From Acidobacteriota bacterium (GTDB lineage Bacteria; Acidobacteriota; Vicinamibacteria; Vicinamibacterales; SCN-69-37): a stretch of DNA of 8,979 nucleotides. The notes under the pieces are model-generated. The model was not told where the DNA came from. It did not search any database and saw nothing but the letters and a program-made list of their open reading frames with translations. Made by a program: the position numbers and the translations under genes. The stretch lies in the NCBI GenBank assembly GCA_016716905.1, contig JADJUS010000013.1:1-8979 (forward strand). The letters run 5' to 3'. Below, in pieces: positions 7,345 through 8,979 of this stretch (within the stretch, counting starts at the first letter, position 1; every line of letters begins with the position of its first letter).

Positions 7345-7393
7345 ACTATGGACCACCAAGACGCCAAAATGTCACATCGATTCCCTCTGTTCG

Positions 7394-8330
7394 TCACGTC
7401 GTCGCGATGAGCGACTCGGTAACAATCCACTGCGCGGAACTCCGCGGATCGAGATGCTCCTCATCGGTGTGCGCCACGGTGATGGAACCAGGCCCAGCAG
7501 CATCGGCGTGCCCCACGCGTCAAGAAACGGTACGTCCGTGGTGTAGGCAAACACTGCGGTCTCGAAACCCGGCACCGTGTGCAAACGCACCGGCGGCACC
7601 ACCAACACGTCGTCAATCACTGCGCACGAGCCGATGGCGTCCTCCAGTTGGTCGCGCACCTCACGATAGTCACCAACAGTCCGGAACATCAGCTCCGCGC
7701 CCGCACTGGGAGGGATCACGTTTGGCGCCACTCCGCCGGACATGAGGCCTACGGAGTAGTTGGTGCGGCCCAGCAAGGCGTCTGCCGGCCATTCCACTTC
7801 GCGCAGAGACACCAGCGCGTCGAGCATCTTCTCGATCGCGGATTCACCAAGCTCCGGGAGGCTCGAGTGCGCTGCGCGGCCGGTGGCCGTCAATCGCGCG
7901 CGATAGACGCCTTTGGTCGCGAGGCCGAGGCGATTGTCGGTCGGCTCACCATTGATGAGCCACTGCGACGCGTTCGGCCACAGGTTCGCGGCCCTGGCCC
8001 CGTCGCTGCCGCGCTCTTCACCCGCGACAAACAACAAGCCGATGTCCGTACGACCTGCGGCCCGTGCCCGCTCGGCCGCCGCCACCTGCGCGGCCAGGAT
8101 GCCTTTGGCATCACACGCGCCGCGCCCGTACAGCCTGCTGCCCACAAGGCGACTGGGGAATAACGGCGGCAATCGAAGTGGAAGGACAACACGACGCGGG
8201 CCTCTCGGCGGCGGTGCACCCTGCAATCACGTTGCAGCGTCCGACCGCAAGCGGTTGCTCATCCACGAGCCACCCACGCTCGCTGGCGTTTCGCGAAAGG
8301 AACGCAGGACACGGCTTGCCCGCGCCCTGT
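7394..8330 (-). CDS. M20-family metallohydrolase, DapE/ArgE-like, frameshifted and lacking its first residues
   Basis: A zinc-dependent amidohydrolase of the M20 family. Visible landmarks in order: N-terminal TGRGQAV and GWLVDEQPLAVGRCNVIAG; the metal-binding HFD in VVLSFHFD; GSRLYGRGACDAKG (the bridging Asp); LLFVAGEERGSDGA (catalytic Glu and neighbouring metal Glu); LINGEPTDN; the dimerisation-domain AAHSSLPELGESAIEKM; GVAPNVIPPSAGAEL; and the C-terminal metal His in ITVAHTDEEHLDP. The last part, ending in ESLIATT with TGA 7396-7394, needs a missing C restored near 7485. Shifts also occur near 8185-8280. Next to dapD, a role as N-succinyl-diaminopimelate desuccinylase is plausible, but the motifs are shared with acetylornithine deacetylase, so no symbol is given. 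No start codon is present: the first 13-18 or so residues appear lost at the junction with dapD. Confidence 0.82.
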
Positions 8331-8975
8331 CGTCGTGCCGGCGGCGATCACGGCTCGCTGCTTGATCACCGCGCCTTCATAAATCCCCGTATTGCCACCC
8401 ACAAGCACGTCGTCTTCCACAATCACCGGCATCGCGCCCACGGGCTCGATGACTCCACCAATTTGCGCGGCCGCGCTCACGTGCACGCGCGCCCCAATCT
8501 GGGCGCACGATCCCACCAGCGCATGCAGATCGATGAGCGTGCCCTCGCCTACATACGCCCGATGTTGATGCCATCGGCGCATACAGACGACGGTGCGCGC
8601 CACGTAGGCGCCCGCCGAATGGTGGACCCGCCGGGAACGATGCGGATGCCATCACCGGAAGTGCAGGCTCCCAGCGCGGCATCGTGTCCTTTTTTTTTTT
8701 TTTTTTTTTCATCGAAAAACGGCCACTTGCCGTGATCAGGCCGATGAGGCGTCCACCGTGTCGCCAAACCGGAAAGTCCAGCAGGATGCCCTGCGCTTCA
8801 CCCACACGTGACGCGCCAGCCTGTCGGCGACGCGCGATCGGGCTCAGCGGCGCGAATGTCACCGGTATTGAGGCCGCTCTGCAATCCGAAGAACGCTCTC
8901 CATGGCGGCATCTTTGTCAGCCGTTGCTGCCGGCCGCGAACAAGCGCGGCGATGGTGGCTTCCAAGCGACGTCAC
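8331..8975 (-). CDS. dapD: DapD, tetrahydrodipicolinate N-succinyltransferase, broken and 3'-truncated
   Basis: DapD transfers succinyl from succinyl-CoA to tetrahydrodipicolinate in lysine and cell-wall diaminopimelate synthesis; it is a cytoplasmic trimer. Reassembled frames give LEATIAAL near a likely GTG start (8975), LQSGLNTGDIRAAEPDRASP, GWRV, VWVK, GILLDF, RFGDTVDASSA, DHGKWPFFD and KDTMP. The left-handed beta-helix follows: GDGIRIVPGGSTIRR, GEGTLIDLHALVGSCAQIGA, RVHVSAAAQIGGVIEPVGAM, VIVEDDVLVGGNTGIYEGAV, IKQRAVIAAGTT. The sequence then passes into the M20 protein, so the usual C-terminal 70-80 residues (the LTGSTPVYDL part onward) are absent. A 20-base poly-A run breaks the PFFD-KDTMP segment, and at least four further indels occur. 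If real, the gene would be dead; since DapD is normally essential, sequence error or misassembly is more likely. Confidence 0.85.
8690..8709. repeat. 20-base poly-T run (poly-A in dapD)
   Basis: Twenty consecutive T on the plus strand lie inside dapD, between codons for PFFD and KDTMP. Conservation predicts these two segments should touch, so about 19 bases (a G and 18 A on the coding strand) look inserted. Such a run is extraordinary in DNA this GC-rich and is probably a sequencing or assembly artefact. Confidence 0.9.
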
Positions 8976-8979
8976 GCAG

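Noticed and set aside
8690..8709. Poly-T run as an intrinsic terminator
   Set aside because: It lies within dapD coding sequence between conserved motifs, with no GC-rich hairpin directly before it on the plus strand and no plus-strand gene ending there.
1..8979. tRNA, rRNA, CRISPR, insertion sequences or phage attachment sites
   Set aside because: Reading both strands I found no cloverleaf-like tRNA with a CCA end, no spaced direct repeats, no transposase motifs and no terminal inverted repeats. This is by eye, so small RNAs could be missed.

Overview
The window is GC-rich, protein-dense bacterial DNA with no RNA genes, CRISPR arrays or insertion sequences that I can see. The gene set (a secreted DUF5107/TPR protein, a DUF481 outer-membrane protein, MscL, a BON-LysM protein, DUF937, a GlsB/YeaQ-type protein, an ECF sigma factor, MscS, an M20 peptidase and DapD) and the codon style suggest a soil or sediment Gram-negative. 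Acidobacteriota (Vicinamibacteria-like) is my best guess, from family resemblance only. The most important practical point is that most genes are broken by single-base indels. Their conserved protein sequence continues across two or three frames, so genes must be read through frameshifts. This looks like uncorrected long-read or low-coverage assembly error rather than real decay, because the hidden protein sequence is well conserved on both sides of each break.

Layout. 1-240: no assignable gene. 241-3256 (-): one long secreted DUF5107-TPR protein. 3257-3399: divergent intergenic region. 3400-4185 (+): DUF481 outer-membrane-type protein. 4179-4604 (+): mscL. 4655-5044 (+): BON-LysM protein resembling the potassium-binding protein Kbp/YgaU. 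5041-5586 (+): DUF937 (YidB-like), sharing an ATGA stop/start with the gene before it. 5620-5880 (+): GlsB/YeaQ/YmgE-type small membrane protein. Converging on this from the right is a minus-strand run: ECF sigma factor (7333-6748), a 75-residue unrecognised membrane-associated protein (6747-6519) and a short MscS-type channel (6519-5877). The three are joined by TAG-ATG and TAGTG stop/start junctions. Further right, also on the minus strand, lie an M20-family metallohydrolase (8330-7394) and dapD (8975-8331). These suit the succinylase branch of lysine/diaminopimelate synthesis, with the M20 enzyme a candidate desuccinylase.

How it may work together. The middle of the window (about 4180-7330) gathers two mechanosensitive channel types, a Kbp-like protein, a small envelope stress-type protein, DUF937 and an ECF sigma factor with a possible small membrane partner. 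I read this as a candidate osmotic/envelope stress module (inference). The most novel element is the sigma factor / 75-residue protein / MscS operon. The right end has two structural oddities: a 20-base poly-A run inserted inside dapD, and a junction where DapD sequence passes directly and in frame into the N-terminus of the M20 enzyme, with about 300 bases apparently missing.
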